From assembly GCA_947179485.1 (NCBI GenBank), contig OX359246.1, positions 2,046,001 to 2,110,000 on the forward strand: DNA of 64,000 nt. The letters are read 5' to 3'. This document shows, piece by piece, positions 21,928-33,005 of this stretch (the first letter of the stretch is position 1; every line of letters begins with the position of its first letter). The DNA comes from Allacma fusca. Its lineage: Eukaryota; Arthropoda; Collembola; Symphypleona; Sminthuridae. The translations under genes were made by a program, and so were the position numbers. The notes below the pieces were generated by a model that ran no database searches, was not told the origin of the DNA, and worked only from the letters and a program-made list of their open reading frames with translations.

Positions 21928-23180
21928 CAGTGCTGCGGACAAGTTCAAGTAATACTTAAGTTTTCAAGTCAAGTTCAAGTTCGGCTCAAGTTCAAGTAGG
22001 CCAAGTTTTTTACTTGAATCATTCGGGTCAAGTTCAAGTACGTACCCGGCTTGACAATGACATTCTAAGACAAGTCAGGTTCAAGTGCAAGTAAGACAAA
22101 TTTACTTGAACCCCAAGTCAAGTTCAGGGTCAAGTAATAGAAAGAAAAAACTTGAACATGAACTTGAGATTTCATGGTCAAGTTCAAGTAATTTTAGATT
22201 GTGCATGCCATAAAGGACGGAAGCAATTTCAAAATCACAATCCAATTTCTTGCCATGTTCAGGGTATTTTGTTTGCGTATGTTATAGGTAAATCAAAGAA
22301 CAAAATTCAAAACCAAAGTCCGTTTTATGAAGGTTTTGTTTAACTGACGTTGTTAGTTGTTCCAGTAACCTCTCCATGAAATGAAAGAATTATCTTGATA
22401 ATTCGTATTATTACTTAGAATTATTAGTTTCAACTTAGGTAAATAATTTTCAATATAAAATGAGCTTGGATTGCCCATTACAAATATCATTTAATAAACA
22501 AGTAAATACTAGTTTACTTTATTAAATATTAAGTTAAGAATACTGGGAATGCACAAATAGGTATGTCATTATACATACATATGTACATATATGAACATTA
22601 AATAAAACTTGACACCATATAACACTCGTCAGCTATACAGTGAAGGTCCATTATAAGAGATCAGCTTATAAGGGATGTATCGATATGCGGGATGAATTTG
22701 TTTGACCTCAACTTTCATTTACACAGACGTTTCTTGTAAGGGCAATTCCTTTACAAATTGTACTATCCTTTATATCTAACTTTTACTGTATTCAGTATAC
22801 GCTAAAGGTTGTCCTCGAATGGTTTTAAATAAAAGATAGCATTAAAATTGTTTTCTGAATGCTTTTTGGTTTTCAGTTCGACGGGAATAATTTGCAGATG
22901 TATGCTAAAAACATTTGTGGAAATATTTTATTTTTTGTGATACTTAACTCGAATTGTCAAGTTCAAGTCACGTTCAAGTCATGGTCAAGTCAAGTTCAAG
23001 TAAAGTTTGGAACTGTAACTACATGATCAAGTTCGGGTCTTAGAAAATTTACTTGATTACTTGAACTTGACAAGTCAAGTAATTACAGGAACGCGAGTTA
23101 TCAAATTCAGGTTGTATCTTGAAAATTACTTGAAGTTTCATGGTCAAGTTTTTAAATTACTTGACCCGATCGCAGCACTG
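21928..23180. mobile_element. hAT element, CAAGTTCAAGT family
   Basis: Ends CAGTGCTGCGGACAAGTTCA and, reversed, CAGTGCTGCGATCGGGTCAA. Flanking 8-mers ATCAAAGC and ATCAAAAC differ at one base, so this is an 8-bp duplication that has drifted. About 250 bp at each end are built from CAAGTTCAAGT / CAAGTCAAGTT words. A 151-bp TA-flanked MITE is nested at 22638-22788. No transposase is seen. Confidence 0.85.
22638..22788. mobile_element. Small TA-flanked MITE nested in a hAT element
   Basis: The left end CAGTGAAGGTCCATTATAAG and the right end, reversed, CAGTAAAAGTTAGATATAAA are similar at about two thirds of positions and both are flanked by TA. CTTATAAG words repeat inside. The match is weaker than in the two larger MITEs. 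Confidence 0.6.
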
Positions 23181-23333
23181 ATCAAAACTCGTTTTTACTC
23201 ATGGTCAACTCCATGTATCATTTTCTAGAGCCACTTAACAAGACCATGTTAAAGTACTTATACAGTTAATTGCGTGTACCCTGAAATTTTATCATCTATA
23301 CAACAATTTAACATTTTACCGGGTGTTAAGCAT

Positions 23334-23437
23334 AACTAGCACTGCACAGCCCAGCTATTGCGCACAACTTTTTACTGTCTTCGATACTTACATTTGCCTT
23401 CCAGACCTAGCAATAGCTGGCTGTGCGGCGCTAGTTT
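23334..23437. mobile_element. Short palindromic MITE
   Basis: Left AACTAGCACTGCACAGCCCA and right, reversed, AAACTAGCGCCGCACAGCCA give inverted repeats of about 28 bp around a short centre. The same sequence type is found at 7118-7246. I cannot define a target duplication. Confidence 0.6.
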
Positions 23438-23846
23438 ATTCTTATCCTTCATCATATACCGAAATTTTAAGGTTTCGTCAGCAATATTTTCATAAGAACC
23501 CATTTCCTTCAAAAAGAGAAGAAGATTCATTTACAAATTTGCCCGAAAGCTAAACATAGAACAAACTCTTCTCTTTAACCTAGAGGAAGGTCACGCACGT
23601 TTTCACACTTGTATCTTGCTATTGATTGCTTCAGAAATAATTCTTAACATCTTGCTCCTAATTGAAACCTTAACTTGACTTCGTCTGAGTCAAATACGAG
23701 CTAATTTGTTTGAGAATAATACTCCCTTCAAGGCTTTAGAATTCTGGGATCCGCTTGCCACATTCTTGGCGCAAATAAAATTAAGGGAACGTTTTGTACA
23801 TTAAAAGCAATAATTCTTTCCGCTGAAATAAAGTGTGCCAGAAAAC
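23438..23846. other. Upstream region of the GPCR gene
   Basis: No coding signal. It presumably carries the promoter and 5' UTR of the gene at 23847, but I cannot point to a TATA box or initiator with confidence. Confidence 0.4.
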
Positions 23847-24836
23847 ATGGACCTTGACTATGATCACAAAAACACTAGTGATCTTTCGGATTACAATATA
23901 CTGGAAGAGGAAAACGCGGGGATTAATTATGACTGGACAGTCTTTGGCATTTTAAATGCTACGATTTGTATAACCGGACTGATCGGCAATGTTGGGGTTT
24001 TGGTTCATTTGCTCCAGAAAGTATCAAAATGGACTGGGGTCAATTTCTTACTTGCAAATCTTGCGGGAGTAAACATAATCTACTCTTTGTCAATTCCAAT
24101 TCACATGGCGTTCTGGTTGCCGGTTCAAATTTTGGCGTGGATGAAAACTAAGGGATTTTGCTATTTCTACTCCTTTGCTGAAATAATTTTCGGGGACGTC
24201 CCAGCTCTGACGCTTTTGTGCCTGACCATCGAACGGTGTTTATTACTGCGACGTCCAGCGACATCTATGAAGACTGGTTCCTGTCGTTTAGCTATTCTAC
24301 TTATTTGGATTTTGACTCTCATTGGTTGGCTGCCGTACGTTATTCATATTGAGTATGTAACGTCCTGGCATTATCCTCTTTGCCTTGTAAGATGGTCGGC
24401 GTATCATTGGCACGTTATACCAGTTATCCAGAGGTCGTTTGAAGTGATAGTGCTACTCGTGGTCGGAATTCTTTGCTGCTGGATTTTCTTCACTTTAAAT
24501 TGCCAGGAGGAAGGAACTGAAATTCCATTGCAAATCACACGGGAATCCAAAACGGGTCGGAAACTTACGCAACTGACTTATAGCGTTGGTCCGATTTTTG
24601 CACTGGGATGTGTTCCTATAAGAATATTGATCCTTTTGATTTCCACAATGCAGGACATTTCTGTGATTCCGAATTTGCAATTGGTCTCCCATTGCTTAAA
24701 TACTTGGGACTATGCTTCGATTCTAGTTTTACCATTACTTTACCTCTGCAAACATCCTTACTCAAGGGAATCCAACCGACCGGTCTGTGCTGACGAAGAA
24801 ATTGAAATTGAAATCCCCTTCAGAAGATCCATTTAA
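23847..24836 (+). CDS. Intronless rhodopsin-like (class A) GPCR, orphan
   Basis: The 329-aa product is a seven-helix G-protein-coupled receptor. An acidic N terminus has one N-glycosylation site (NTS, 9-11). Helix 1 (about 31-57) has the conserved GN pair at 47-48, helix 2 spans 66-90, and helix 3 opens with Cys105, which can pair with Cys179 in the second extracellular loop. The DRY position reads ERC (129-131), CWxP of helix 6 (about 244-267) reads GCVP, and NPxxY of helix 7 reads LPLLY (295-299). These are divergent, so the family, perhaps peptide-binding, stays open. The start is the ATG at 23847; the frame also extends upstream to a GTG, which is not a eukaryotic start. A polyadenylation signal AATAAA lies at about 24902. 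Confidence 0.85.
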   Translation: MDLDYDHKNTSDLSDYNILEEENAGINYDWTVFGILNATICITGLIGNVGVLVHLLQKVSKWTGVNFLLANLAGVNIIYSLSIPIHMAFWLPVQILAWMKTKGFCYFYSFAEIIFGDVPALTLLCLTIERCLLLRRPATSMKTGSCRLAILLIWILTLIGWLPYVIHIEYVTSWHYPLCLVRWSAYHWHVIPVIQRSFEVIVLLVVGILCCWIFFTLNCQEEGTEIPLQITRESKTGRKLTQLTYSVGPIFALGCVPIRILILLISTMQDISVIPNLQLVSHCLNTWDYASILVLPLLYLCKHPYSRESNRPVCADEEIEIEIPFRRSI

Positions 24837-24901
24837 TTGTATACACAAGCACTGAATTTAAATTATCATTAAAACAATTGTAACAAAAAATTAAAATGGA
24901 A

Positions 24902-24907
24902 AATAAA
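24902..24907 (+). terminator. Polyadenylation signal of the GPCR gene
   Basis: AATAAA lies about 65 bp after the stop codon, a normal spacing for a short 3' UTR. Confidence 0.6.
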
Positions 24908-25069
24908 CGTATCAACTTAATCAGTTTTTGTTAATTAGGAAATTTAATAAAATGGCCAGCTCTAGGGTCAATAGAATATAAGTAAACGTTATAAAAATAG
25001 ATGCAATTATAAAGCACGCCGGAGATCCACTAAGAAGAAATTATCCATTACATGTTTGTTTGTCTGCAT

Positions 25070-26425
25070 TATAGCTCCTCACGGGTCGAGTCCATATCCA
25101 TACCGTACTCGTACTTGGAACCGTACTCGAATTGTCGGCCCAAATTCCCCCTTGACCCGGACTTGTGTCTTCAAGTACGAGTAAAAAATCATGTACTCGG
25201 AGGACGGTATTATATTTCTTAATTTGTTACCGAACTTGGACCGTACTTACGAGTATAAAACGTTTATACCGACCGACCCGTACTTGAACTCGTACTCGAA
25301 CCGTACTTTAGTATCAAGTACACCGAAAAAAAAACTTAGACGTTATTTTTTGTTAAAGAGAGATTGACATAGAAAACAAATAGTAGATTCAACTAACAAG
25401 AATTTGTAACTGCAACTTACGAACAGTGTTTGCAATGAAAATGTTCTCCAACGAGATTAAAATGTCGATGAACAATAGTTCAAGATTTGATTCTGCCAGT
25501 CATATCGACTGGATTCTCTTTAGTCATGTCAATCTCATTCTAACCTCCATTAATTCTGCCCTATTCTCCTGTTCCATTATAATTTACTGCGATAGGTAAA
25601 TACTTACAATTAGGGATGCCAATGGTCTGGTCCGGATCATTTATAATGGTCCGTTATTGGTCTGGTCCGGTCTGATCCAACACTTGGACCAGACCAGATA
25701 CAATTGGTCCAGCTTCAGGACCAGACCAGACCAGGCCACAAGGACCATGGTTCAGAAAGTATGCAAAATAAAAAATTATGAGTCAACGAAATCCCATGGA
25801 ACAAATTAAAAATGTCAATTCTGGTGATAAAACAAGAATTTTACTGGGCAAAATATGATTCTTTATATTGCATTCTATAGTTTTCTGGACCATGGTCTTT
25901 CGTCCGGTCTGGTCTGAGCTTCGGACCAGACCAGTTTCATAAAATCTGGATCAGACCAGACCATTGGCATCACTAATTACAATTAGTAGCCACAGTAGTA
26001 CTCAATTCGGAGCTGTAACAATAACTTACGCTGTAGGTGTAATGTTTCATCCTATTTGTAGTAATTTTGAATTTAACCGCTTTTCCTTTTTTGCTTCGGA
26101 ATAACATCAACTTTTTTTGTAATCAAGGAAATATGGATGTGGACTTTGTGCTGTAGGAAATTACTCGAGTGTGAAATGTAAATCCAAGTACGGGTTCGAG
26201 TACTTTTGAATTTATGTCCCGAACTCGTACTCGTTTTTTGGTTTAAGTACTTTGAACGTACTCGTACTCGCTCTGATACTCGTTAGAAATATACTCAAGT
26301 TCGAGTACGAAAACGGATACTCGACCGACGAGTACAAGTACCAATTTAAGTTGATACCGTACTCGACCCGTACTCGTACTCGAACTCGAAACTCGAGTAT
26401 CTACTCGTACTCGTGAGGAGCTATA
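25070..26425. mobile_element. hAT element, TACTCG family, with nested hAT element
   Basis: The ends TATAGCTCCTCACGGGTCGA and, reversed, TATAGCTCCTCACGAGTACG are nearly identical. Perfect 8-bp duplications GTCTGCAT flank the element (25062-25069, 26426-26433). The outer 250 bp on each side are built from GTACTCGTACTCG / ACTCGAAC words. Another hAT element lies inside at 25611-25975. No transposase is seen. Confidence 0.9.
25611..25975. mobile_element. Small hAT element, GGTCTGGTCC family, nested
   Basis: Ends TAGGGATGCCAATGGTCTGG and, reversed, TAGTGATGCCAATGGTCTGG. Flanking 8-mers CTTACAAT and ATTACAAT match at seven positions. Only 365 bp long, almost half of it variants of GGACCAGACC. It sits within the element at 25070-26425, so it is younger. 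Confidence 0.85.
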
Positions 26426-26433
26426 GTCTGCAT

Positions 26434-27141
26434 CCCGACCATTAAGTTGGATGTTTACACGTGGATGATTGTTAATTGACTCGGAGTCTCTGCATGGCTG
26501 TGTTCTAAGCTTATGAATGAGAAGGCCTTGATAAAGAATTTAATTTTAATAACTAACACTCGTGTGTTTCAAGTTTCATATCCATTTTCTCCCCCATGGC
26601 TTAATTAATGTAATAATTAAATATTCATATCTGTTGATCCATAATAATGGTTCATGTTTTATAGGAGCTTGTACTGTGGACAGTTTTTTTGTCCCGCAGA
26701 TAATTCCGTCCAGTCTCAAAATCCTCGGGACAAAAAGGTTTACCTGCAAAAAAGTTCTTTAAATTGTTCAAAACTATATAGCTTCCGTTATTCAAGATTT
26801 CAAATCTGAGATAAACCTTTTACAATTTCTGTAGTTTTTTAAAACCTTTCAATCCACCTGTGAAATTTAGTTTCATGTTTAACTGTTAATTTCAGCGGAA
26901 TTCACGTTTTATATTATACATCGCAAAATTTTCATCAACAATTGTGACTATCTTTAAGCTATCTAGAAATGATTTATTCTTCAATTTATTTTTTAATTTT
27001 AAAACATAGTAAAAGAGTGAATCTCTCTATCTGCAGCGAATCAAATTTTCCAGGAGGATGGAATAAATATGTTGAACATTTACGCAACGCTGTGGTAGCA
27101 AATAATAGAATCGAATACGTTTACTACTGCCCTTTCTAAGA
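26434..27141. other. Intergenic DNA, nothing firm
   Basis: AT-rich, no gene seen. About 26680-26735 (TAATTCCGTCCAGTCTCAAA.. then CTCGGGAC) resembles the left part of the insertion at 63540-63845 and may be another fragment of that family. Confidence 0.4.
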
Positions 27142-27149
27142 GCTTGGAA

Positions 27150-28151
27150 CAGAGCTGCTTTCAGGTAGTAAAAAATCAAGATCCGCACCTGAACCCGACC
27201 CGCACCTGAAATATCAGGTTAATTTTTTTCGTCGACCCGAACTTGGCCCTCCGGATCCGAGTTAATATCCGCACCTGTCAGGTATTTTTGGATCAGGTAT
27301 TGCTTGGCTACCCGCACCTGAAAAAATACCTGAGGTGCGGATCTCAAAACAAACCCGACCCGAACTTGAACCCGACCCGAACTTGAACCCGAACCTGAAC
27401 CCGACTTTCAATTATTTTGTCAGAGGAAACTTATAAACATAAGTTCTATCCTAAGACTTTATTAAAGTAAATATGATTTACAAATGACGTTAAGTTGAAA
27501 ATGCAAAAATTTGTACTAATTTTAAGTGACATGTAGCACAAAGAGAATGGGAACAGCTATTGAAGCTTCCCCAAGCATTCTCTGAGTGATAGCTTTAGAA
27601 AGAGACCGCAGATAAGCGTCATGCTTTTCAATTTTAACGAAGTTAAGGCACAAGTATACACGAAATAGATTCCAAATCGATGATGTCTATGTCTGCTACA
27701 ACGCTAAGACTATATCATGAAATTAATTAGCAAAGTTTGACTGTTTGTTAATTTAATGAATATGGCGGCTCTCACGCATCACTAAATACAACGTGTCTTT
27801 CAGCCATGTGAAGCTACATTAACGTTCAGATCAGCCTGAAAGTTTCATTCACTTGAACTTAAAGTTAAATTATTAAGGTAAAAAAATACTTCCAAAATAC
27901 CTGAAATTGCAAGTTCGGGTTCAGGTATTTTGAATTCGTCGTACCGAACCTGTACCTGACATTGAGGTCAGGTATATTTTTCAAACCCGAACTTGATCGT
28001 AACCCGACCTGTAATATCAGGTGCGGATCCTGGATGTACCCGCACTTGACCCGAACCTCAGGTACTTTTTTTTGTAGCTGACCCGAACCCGACCCGAACC
28101 CGACCCGACGGGTATTTTTCAGGTACTACCTGATACCTGCAAGCAGCTCTG
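27150..28151. mobile_element. hAT element, ACCCGAACCTG family
   Basis: Ends CAGAGCTGCTTTCAGGTAGT and, reversed, CAGAGCTGCTTGCAGGTATC. Perfect 8-bp duplications GCTTGGAA flank it (27142-27149, 28152-28159). About 250 bp at each end consist of ACCTGAACCCGACCCG-like words. A fragment of its left end is found at 19066-19152. No transposase is certain. Confidence 0.9.
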
Positions 28152-28244
28152 GCTTGGAATTTAAAAACGTTTTTGCCACCGTGCAAATAGCTGTATTTTC
28201 AGAAACATGTGATCACAGAGAAATTATTTCATGTTCCACCTGTA

Positions 28245-28706
28245 ACTGTTTTATGTATGAACGAAAGCCCTAATGGATCAAAACCCGAATGTTGGAGAAC
28301 AAACAGTCTGACACTGTAGGTTGATATAATTATGTATATGTGTTTTTATGTGTTTATGTGTGATGTAATGTTGACACTGACAATTCTAACGCGAACTTTT
28401 AACTATTGATTGGAAATGGTGAAGGGTTCGCTCCTCCCAAATATGCATTAATGAGTCAAAAACACTCGTAGGCGTGTCTCCTTAACCCATTCCATGTCAA
28501 ACAAGATGGAACCAAATAATTGAATAGCCAGATCCCTCACACAAAACACCTCTTGGGAAGTACAACCTTATTTCGTAGAATTTTATATTTACTACATACA
28601 TATGACTCGGTTGACTATGTATTTCCCTCGTTTCATTTCTTTCGCTTACATAAAAAATCAAAAAAGTATGTGCCATAGACGACCTACGATATATTAATAC
28701 ACCTGC
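28245..28706 (-). repeat. Co-duplicated 3' flank of GR2
   Basis: This block (GACCCGAATGTTGGAG-like, then CTCCTCCCAAATATGCATTA, then GTAGGCGTGTCTCCTT) recurs downstream of each minus-strand GR copy: 30985-31373 for GR3, 49865-50611 for GR4 and 60020-60776 for GR5. It marks the extent of the duplicated unit beyond the coding region. Frames crossing it are not conserved between copies. Confidence 0.75.
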
Positions 28707-29861
28707 TCAACCCAATATAAGAAGATTCACAGCCCCTTCAAGAACACTCTTGTACATGGTTAACACCATGGCGTAATCCACGTAGTAATACTCCCCGACC
28801 CCAACACTTATGGGTTGTAAGGACGCCAAGGTCATGTTGAAATCTGGGGCATTATGAGCCCTCCGCCTCCAACCATCCAGCACACTCATTGACCTAGACC
28901 GGATTTTCGAGAAGACAATGAAAACAGTAAATAAGTAGTACATGTTCAAGAAGGCCCCACCCATCATCGCATATCCGATTACCCCAACCATTCGGATAGC
29001 CCCGTAAATACAGTAGCTGGCTTGAACTACGTACGTCCACTCGTTAGAGGGCAGCACGATTGGACAGAAGATATGCATCGCCTTGGCATGAAACACTTGG
29101 AGCGCTCTGTAATTTTGAATGAACTCGGCTGGAGAGCGAAGTACCTCCGTTGTGGTGTAGTCCTTCCTACTCACATCCGAAATTCTGGAATTAAATAATT
29201 AATAACGTGCTTTTTGACAAAATATCAAAATTCAATACAAATAACAAAAATACCAAACACATATCCCTGTAGAAGCATTCTTGTCGCAATGCAAGTACTT
29301 ACTCCAGCTCCTTCAAGATGTACATTATCGAGAAGAGATACTCCAGTCAGGGAAATAAGTACACGCATTGATTGATGCAGAATCCAGTCAGAAAAATTGC
29401 CAGCACAATCGCTTGAATCCCAACTAGTGGATAGTAAGCCCAATTGGGGAGGTCCAAGGTCCCTGTGAGTAGCACGGGGTGCTGGGGGTAAATCAACGTT
29501 ATGACTGGAAAGGGACCGAATACAAAAAACTGTAAATAAAACAAACTGTTAGCGTAGTAGTTGAGGTACAAGGACAGAGGAAATATAATAGCGATGAAAG
29601 ATAGCATGGCAAGTATGTAGAAAGTAAAATTTTCCTTCGTACTTTCAGCTGTCTAAACAACTGCCAGGCTCGGACAGAAAACCATAGAACACCTACGACG
29701 TTATAAAACGTGTTCTCATAAAACCGAAAAAGCCTGAACTTATTTTTTGTTGGTTGAACACGTTTGTTTTCTTTGGAGTCCCAGTCAAAAGGGATTATGT
29801 AGAACCAGATTCCCAATGCGTAACCCCTGAATAAATATTCTCTGGCTATTGGCCCCAACAT
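28707..29861 (-). pseudogene. GR-like receptor GR2, broken copy
   Basis: Exon 3 (28707-29184) is intact and most like GR1, including SRKDYTTTEV. Exon 1 begins normally at 29861 but shifts frame after about 100 codons near AWQLF. A deletion then removes the end of exon 1, the whole first intron and the start of exon 2, fusing LYLNYY directly to SLFYLQFF. The middle exon ends with a TGA where the other copies have glycine (FPGLEYLF becomes FP, stop, LEYLF). At least three independent lesions make it a pseudogene. Its 3' flank and about 1 kb of upstream DNA are retained. Confidence 0.85.
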
Positions 29862-30984
29862 ATTTACAAAATATGAGTTCTGGTGTGCTTATGCAGGTTT
29901 GTTTTTATTCACACGAGTGTTAATGTTCACCTGGCGTCGCTGACAGAGTAGAGCTCCTGAGCATATGTATATATCCAGAGCAATTTTTTACTGAGTTATC
30001 GTAACTTCAGAAATTACGAAGGACATGAGAAATAGTTGATTTAGCTCTAAAAGCAGTTTTTACTCTGTGGCAAAATAATAGCAGCACAGATCGCTATATA
30101 GATACTCACCTACATAGCTTTACATTGTACGATTCCGTTTGAGTATATAGTAAGTTGCATACTTAAAGGGTACGTAAGTAAGTTTTAAGCATGGATCGTT
30201 AATAATTATTGCAAATGTGAGCCACCTTTTATGGTTCCATAAGGAAATACCTGATATAATTATACATATCTATATTCACAAAAACAAGGCCCTACTCGTA
30301 TCAAGCGTTTAAGATTAAAATTTAAATAATTCATTGGGAGTTCATAATGGATAATGTATGTTTGTGCTTCACATGATGTGGTATTAAGTAAGGAAACCAT
30401 TTTGACATGTCGTCCATAACAAAAAAATAATTGAAATCCCTTAAAATTAATGCATGAAGGAAGACATTGCAGGACAGTGGGTTGAACTATGGATCTCAGG
30501 TAAAAGCAAATGTAATTAACATTTATCGTCGTAACCCGAAATGCTCAATTAGATTTGCAACGGATTACAACATTCACGTACATTTTATTCAAGTAATTAC
30601 AACTTTTATCGCAATACGTATTCAGAAACTGTAATCAAAAAACTTAAAGGATTGAGTAAAAATTGTGGGATTTTTTGTTGAAGTAATCATTCCACCTTCA
30701 GCAGCTCCACATTCAAACCAGGCAATTTTATTGAAATCGTTATTATACCAATCAAATCAATTATGAGTTCATAAAAGGTTCTCGTCTTTGCAAATCTTGC
30801 AATCGCACTAGGTTCAGCAGTGGCGAAAGCACTTAAAGTGAGTAATTTTGGTGTTAACTTACTTTTCTGCCAAAAATTCCGGGTAGTACCCGCATACTTG
30901 CGAGCACGCAACCTTTGTAAACCGGGTAATATCTGTACCAAATTACCCGAGTATTACCCCTACCCAGTCCGTGCACTGGTGTAA
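29862..30984. other. Upstream DNA of GR2, with remnant of an older insertion
   Basis: No gene. About 30300-30540 resembles the upstream flanks of the other GR copies (near 46600, 52690 and 62570; word ACATGTCGTCC). About 30860-30975 ends in TACCCAGTCCGTGCACTG; a similar end lies near 49830-49870 before GR4's 3' flank, whereas the matching place near 60010 lacks it. This looks like the right end of a hAT-type insertion older than one of the duplications. Confidence 0.45.
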
Positions 30985-31373
30985 ATGTTCTATGGACGAA
31001 AAGCCCTAATGGCGCAAAGGACCCGAATGTTGAAAAGTAAGCAAAGTGTGACAGTGGCAGTTCTATCAATAACTTTTAGCTATTCATTGGAAATGGTGGA
31101 GGGTTCGATCTTCCCAAAAATATGCATTAATGGGACTAAAACACTCGTAGGTGTGTCTCCTTTACCATCCAAGTCAAACAAGTTGGAACCAAATAATACA
31201 CGCAGGTAACCCTATAATTATCTACTATTATCTATTTCTTTTGATGACTTCTTAAATGATGCAGGAGATATAGCCACAAGAGACACAGGGATAAGGTATT
31301 ACTTTAATCACAATCCTATAGACAGATCATTACACACGTTTACATGAGAAATCAAAAAGTATATGCCATAAGC
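30985..31373 (-). repeat. Co-duplicated 3' flank of GR3, split from its gene by a transposon
   Basis: Same block as downstream of GR2, GR4 and GR5. Here it is separated from GR3 by the hAT element at 31382-33315, whose 8-bp target GTCCTACA belongs to this flank. Confidence 0.75.
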
Positions 31374-32275
31374 GTCCTACACAGTGGTCGTCACGGGAAC
31401 GGGTAAAACCCGGGTACATGGGAATGGGAACGAGTACAGGAACGGGTACGGGAACAAATATTTTGTTCCCAGCCAGTTTGGGTACGGGAACAGGAACACA
31501 CTCAGGTCTACCCGATCACTGGGAACAGGAACAGGAGTGGGAACATTAACAGAGATTTTCAATTTGTTCCCGTTCCCATCCGGAACGGGTACGGCCTACG
31601 CATGATCCCGTTCCCATACCTATTGTTCCCGGGTTCGAGTGGGTACTTTTGCCATCTTCTAGGAACACACTCAAAATTGATCTTCGGAGACTTAATAGTA
31701 TTTAGGTAAACAATTCAATTGGCATATTCCATTGCATTTTTCCCCCCTGCAATTTCTACACACATATCCTTGCCTTAAAGATAATAATGTTAGAACTCCT
31801 TTTTCAGATCAATGGAGGTATTTCCTAGAATATCTGTAATTCTACAAATTTAATATAATACATATTAAAATAATTATTATTAGTTTATTCTTTTGCTGGA
31901 AGTTTTACTCTTGAGAAATTGATTGATCGAATTAATGGTTTACAAATAAGACTAACAAAGGGAAACTAATCCATATATTTTTCAGATATTTTGTGTATGC
32001 AGAAAATTATCTATGGGCCAGCTATGATCTTAAATATTAAGTACCATTTTGAAACCCTCATCAACATTCAATTTTATTGAAGGAAAAGCAACATCACTGC
32101 TCCATTCATTGTTGCATCCTTTCCCAGTATGGAATTTTAGTGTTCATAATCGTCTACTCGGTACATAATCTCTAAAAAATTAAATAATTAGTTATTACGT
32201 TGTTACGTTTGATATAGGGGTGCGTTTAGCCGCCCTGCACATTGTTTTTTATCTGCACAAAGGAAGGGTTTGGTT

Positions 32276-33005
32276 CAAGGATCGGAAATCGGAAAAATAT
32301 GAATCCTAATACGGATTTAAATATCCTCGAGTATTCGTTTATTATGAATTCCGATTTGAATATTTATTTGAATGCTCCTAGTACACAGAAAATACAAAGA
32401 ATTTAAATATGGAAAAAGTTCATCCTTAGAAACATGATATCATCAATGTTTTGGGAAGCTAGTTTCCCCCGTAGGTCATTAAGTATAATTTTAAGAGCTG
32501 AAAAAACACGTCCAACTGATATTTGAACTCCAACATTACTAATTTACTTTCGGCCTATTTTTAGTTACCTATAAAAATTTTAGTATCAACGATTTAAATT
32601 ACTTGAGTAATTAACTTGTAGGACAAACAATAGTTTTGAGCACAACCGTTAAAAGCCTCCAACAAGTGCTAATAATTCGACTCTATTTTACGAAAAATGC
32701 GGAAGCATGTTCATTTCGGATGAAGAAAACGTTCGCCAATGCTCTTTGATTAACTTTACGTTGTAAGTAAATTTTAAATTTATAGTTAAGTATGTACAAT
32801 TGATGAAATATACCATTGAAAACAATACTTTACTTTAATCGGAATTCATTAAAAAATATTTGAATACCAATTCCGATTCCAAAAATTATTTTGAACGAGA
32901 TTTTGATTTAAAATACTTCCTGGGAATTATTTGGAATTCCAATATGAATTAAAATCCTCAAATTTTGGAATATAATTCCGATTCCGATTCCGATTCCCAT
33001 CCTTG
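32276..33005. mobile_element. hAT element, ATTCCG family, nested, with transposase relic
   Basis: Ends CAAGGATCGGAAATCGGAA and, reversed, CAAGGATGGGAATCGGAATC. Perfect 8-bp duplications GTTTGGTT flank it (32268-32275, 33006-33013). Ends are built from ATTCCG/CGGAAT words. On the minus strand it keeps a piece of hAT transposase (next entry), which identifies the superfamily by protein as well as by structure. Confidence 0.9.
32416..32535 (-). pseudogene. hAT transposase C-terminal dimerisation domain relic
   Basis: The minus-strand frame reads QISVGRVFSALKIILNDLRG then KLASQNIDDIMFLRMN. This matches the hATC pattern in which an ERxFS core (here GRVFS) is followed by a basic turn, an L..xN and a hydrophobic helix ending FLR.N. 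The glutamate of ER is replaced by glycine. Only about 40 residues remain. Confidence 0.75.

Noticed and set aside
23835..23846. Four extra N-terminal residues of the GPCR
   Set aside because: That start would be GTG; the first ATG in frame is at 23847.
27150..28151. Arrays such as ACCCGACCCGAACC or GGTACAGG as telomere-like or microsatellite DNA
   Set aside because: Each array ends at a TIR with an 8-bp duplication and appears inverted at the other end, which fits transposon subterminal repeats and not telomeres.
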